From NCBI GenBank assembly GCA_902604305.1, contig CACKXS010000004.1, forward strand, positions 1-64,000: a stretch of 64,000 nucleotides of DNA, written 5' to 3'. The position numbers and the translations under genes were made by a program. This document shows positions 62,611 to 64,000 of the stretch, one piece after another; the first letter of the stretch is position 1; every line of letters starts with the position of its first letter. This DNA comes from an uncultured Pelagibacteraceae bacterium. GTDB taxonomy: Bacteria; Pseudomonadota; Alphaproteobacteria; Pelagibacterales; Pelagibacteraceae. The notes under the pieces were generated by a model. The model did not search any database, was not told the origin of the DNA, and saw only the letters and a program-made list of their open reading frames with translations.

Positions 62611-64000
62611 TTAATATTTTGTGGCTAAAATAGGTCCAATATTTTCTATAATTTGACCTGTAACCTCAACAGTAGTCCAGCCAGCAGTATTAAATGGGGT
62701 GCCCTTATATTTAATGTTTGAACCATCCCTATAATGATAAATATAATCTTTATTTGTTTTTGGCTCATCCAGCATTACTGCTAATACAAATTTTGGATTA
62801 GATGTAGGAAATATAGATACAAAGGTATTTATTTTTTTTTTTGAATAATTGCCAGCTATACTTTTTTGAGCAGTACCAGTTTTTCCCCCAATTTCATATC
62901 CATTGACATTGGCCAAGGAAGCAGTTCCTTCTTTTGTTGTTACAATCTTTCTTAAAATAGGCAGAATTTTTTTAGATACTCCATCATTTAAAATTTTTTT
63001 TTTATCATTTAAATTTCTAGTTTTTACAATTGTAGTTGGATTAATCTCATATCCGCCATTAGTAATTATTGCATAAGCTTTGGCTAACTGAATTAGTGTT
63101 GTTGTAATACCATGACCAAAAGAAGCAGTTGCAAGTGGACATTTTCCCCAATTAAATTTAATTGGTTTTCCAACTTCTTCAATGTCAAAATTAATCTCAT
63201 CTAAAACACCAATTTTTGATAAAAATAATTTAAATTTTTCTTCTCCTATTTTTTGACCGATTCTGACTGAACCTATATTTCCAGATCGAACTAAAATTTG
63301 TTCAGCTGTCAAATTTGTAGGTATTTTATTGTCATATTCTCTTATTGGAAATCCAGCACAAGTTAAAGATTTTGGTAAATCAATAAATTCTGTTTGTGGT
63401 TCAATAATCTTTTCATCAAAAGCTGCGGCCAACGTAAAAGTTTTAAAAACAGAACCAAATTCATAAACTCCTTTTGTCGCTCTATTAATAAAATTTATAT
63501 CTGAAATTTCTTCTCTTTTATTTAAATTAAAATCTGGAAGTGATACTAGAGAAATTATATCTCCAGAATTTACATCCATCAATATTGCAGCACTTCCTAA
63601 ATTTTGAAAAATTTCTTCATATTTTTTTAACTCTTCTCTTATGAGATATTGAATATCTGTATCTAGAGTAAGTTTTAAAGGTAAATAGTTTTTTTTTAAT
63701 TCATTATTAAAAGATTTTTCAATACCAGAAATCCCGTTATTGTTATCATCAATCTGACCAATTATATGGCTAAATAAATTTTCATGAGGGTAAATTCTAG
63801 ATATTTTATGCTCTATAATTATTGATTTATCTCCCAACAAAATTAATTCTTCTAATTTTTCTTGGCTTATTTTTTTCTTTATATAAAAAAATTTTTTAGC
63901 ACTTAAATTTTTTTCAATTTTATCAAATTCAGCTTTTTTTTTTTCAGGAAATATTAATTTTAAATTTAATAATAATTTTCTTTTGTCTATTGCCAAATTA
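62611..64000 (-). CDS. ftsI: peptidoglycan D,D-transpeptidase FtsI/PBP3, 5' end beyond window
   Basis: ORF open at the window edge; EFGSVFKTFTLAAAFDE (SxxK), VRSGNIGSVRIG (SxN), IGGKTGTAQK (KTG). Confidence 0.93.
   Translation of the reverse strand, partial: NLAIDKRKLLLNLKLIFPEKKKAEFDKIEKNLSAKKFFYIKKKISQEKLEELILLGDKSIIIEHKISRIYPHENLFSHIIGQIDDNNNGISGIEKSFNNELKKNYLPLKLTLDTDIQYLIREELKKYEEIFQNLGSAAILMDVNSGDIISLVSLPDFNLNKREEISDINFINRATKGVYEFGSVFKTFTLAAAFDEKIIEPQTEFIDLPKSLTCAGFPIREYDNKIPTNLTAEQILVRSGNIGSVRIGQKIGEEKFKLFLSKIGVLDEINFDIEEVGKPIKFNWGKCPLATASFGHGITTTLIQLAKAYAIITNGGYEINPTTIVKTRNLNDKKKILNDGVSKKILPILRKIVTTKEGTASLANVNGYEIGGKTGTAQKSIAGNYSKKKINTFVSIFPTSNPKFVLAVMLDEPKTNKDYIYHYRDGSNIKYKGTPFNTAGWTTVEVTGQIIENIGPILATKY

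Noticed and set aside
1-64000. tRNA, rRNA, CRISPR, insertion sequences or phage genes
   Set aside because: Looked for in the intergenic gaps and ORF products; no tRNA-like cloverleaf, repeat-spacer array, transposase, integrase or phage protein was seen.

Overview
This is a low-GC, gene-dense window whose content matches a streamlined SAR11/Pelagibacter-like alphaproteobacterium. The lineage call is inference from gene content, composition and gene order. Nearly all of the sequence is protein-coding, with many 1-20 bp overlaps between neighbouring genes. I saw no rRNA, tRNA, CRISPR array, IS element or prophage. Main blocks are: split 5-oxoprolinase genes (pxpBC/pxpA); panB-guaA-TPR-guaB (the IMP dehydrogenase lacks its CBS module); pssA-psd; icd; alaS; recA; tolC; an umuDC operon; an alginate-lyase-like secreted protein; serA-serC-DUF1015; an accessory cluster (two Fe(II)/2OG-type dioxygenases, a haloacetate-dehalogenase-like hydrolase, glycosyltransferases); dksA; a blue-type proteorhodopsin next to ferredoxin, FNR-like and GST genes; prpE; pyrC-like dihydroorotase; fumC; uvrD; ligA-bamD-lpxC; and a tightly coupled dcw cell-wall/division cluster (ftsI, fused murE-murF, mraY, murD, ftsW, murG, murC, murB, ddl, ftsQ, ftsA) in which ftsZ is absent between ftsA and lpxC. 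The strongest non-coding signals are a shared SOS-type operator upstream of umuDC and recA (18/22 identical bases around GAAC-N7-GAAC) and a strand-asymmetric terminator behind proteorhodopsin. I did not find convincing evidence of an entirely new biological system. Most findings are unusual variants or regulatory sites that need comparative checks.
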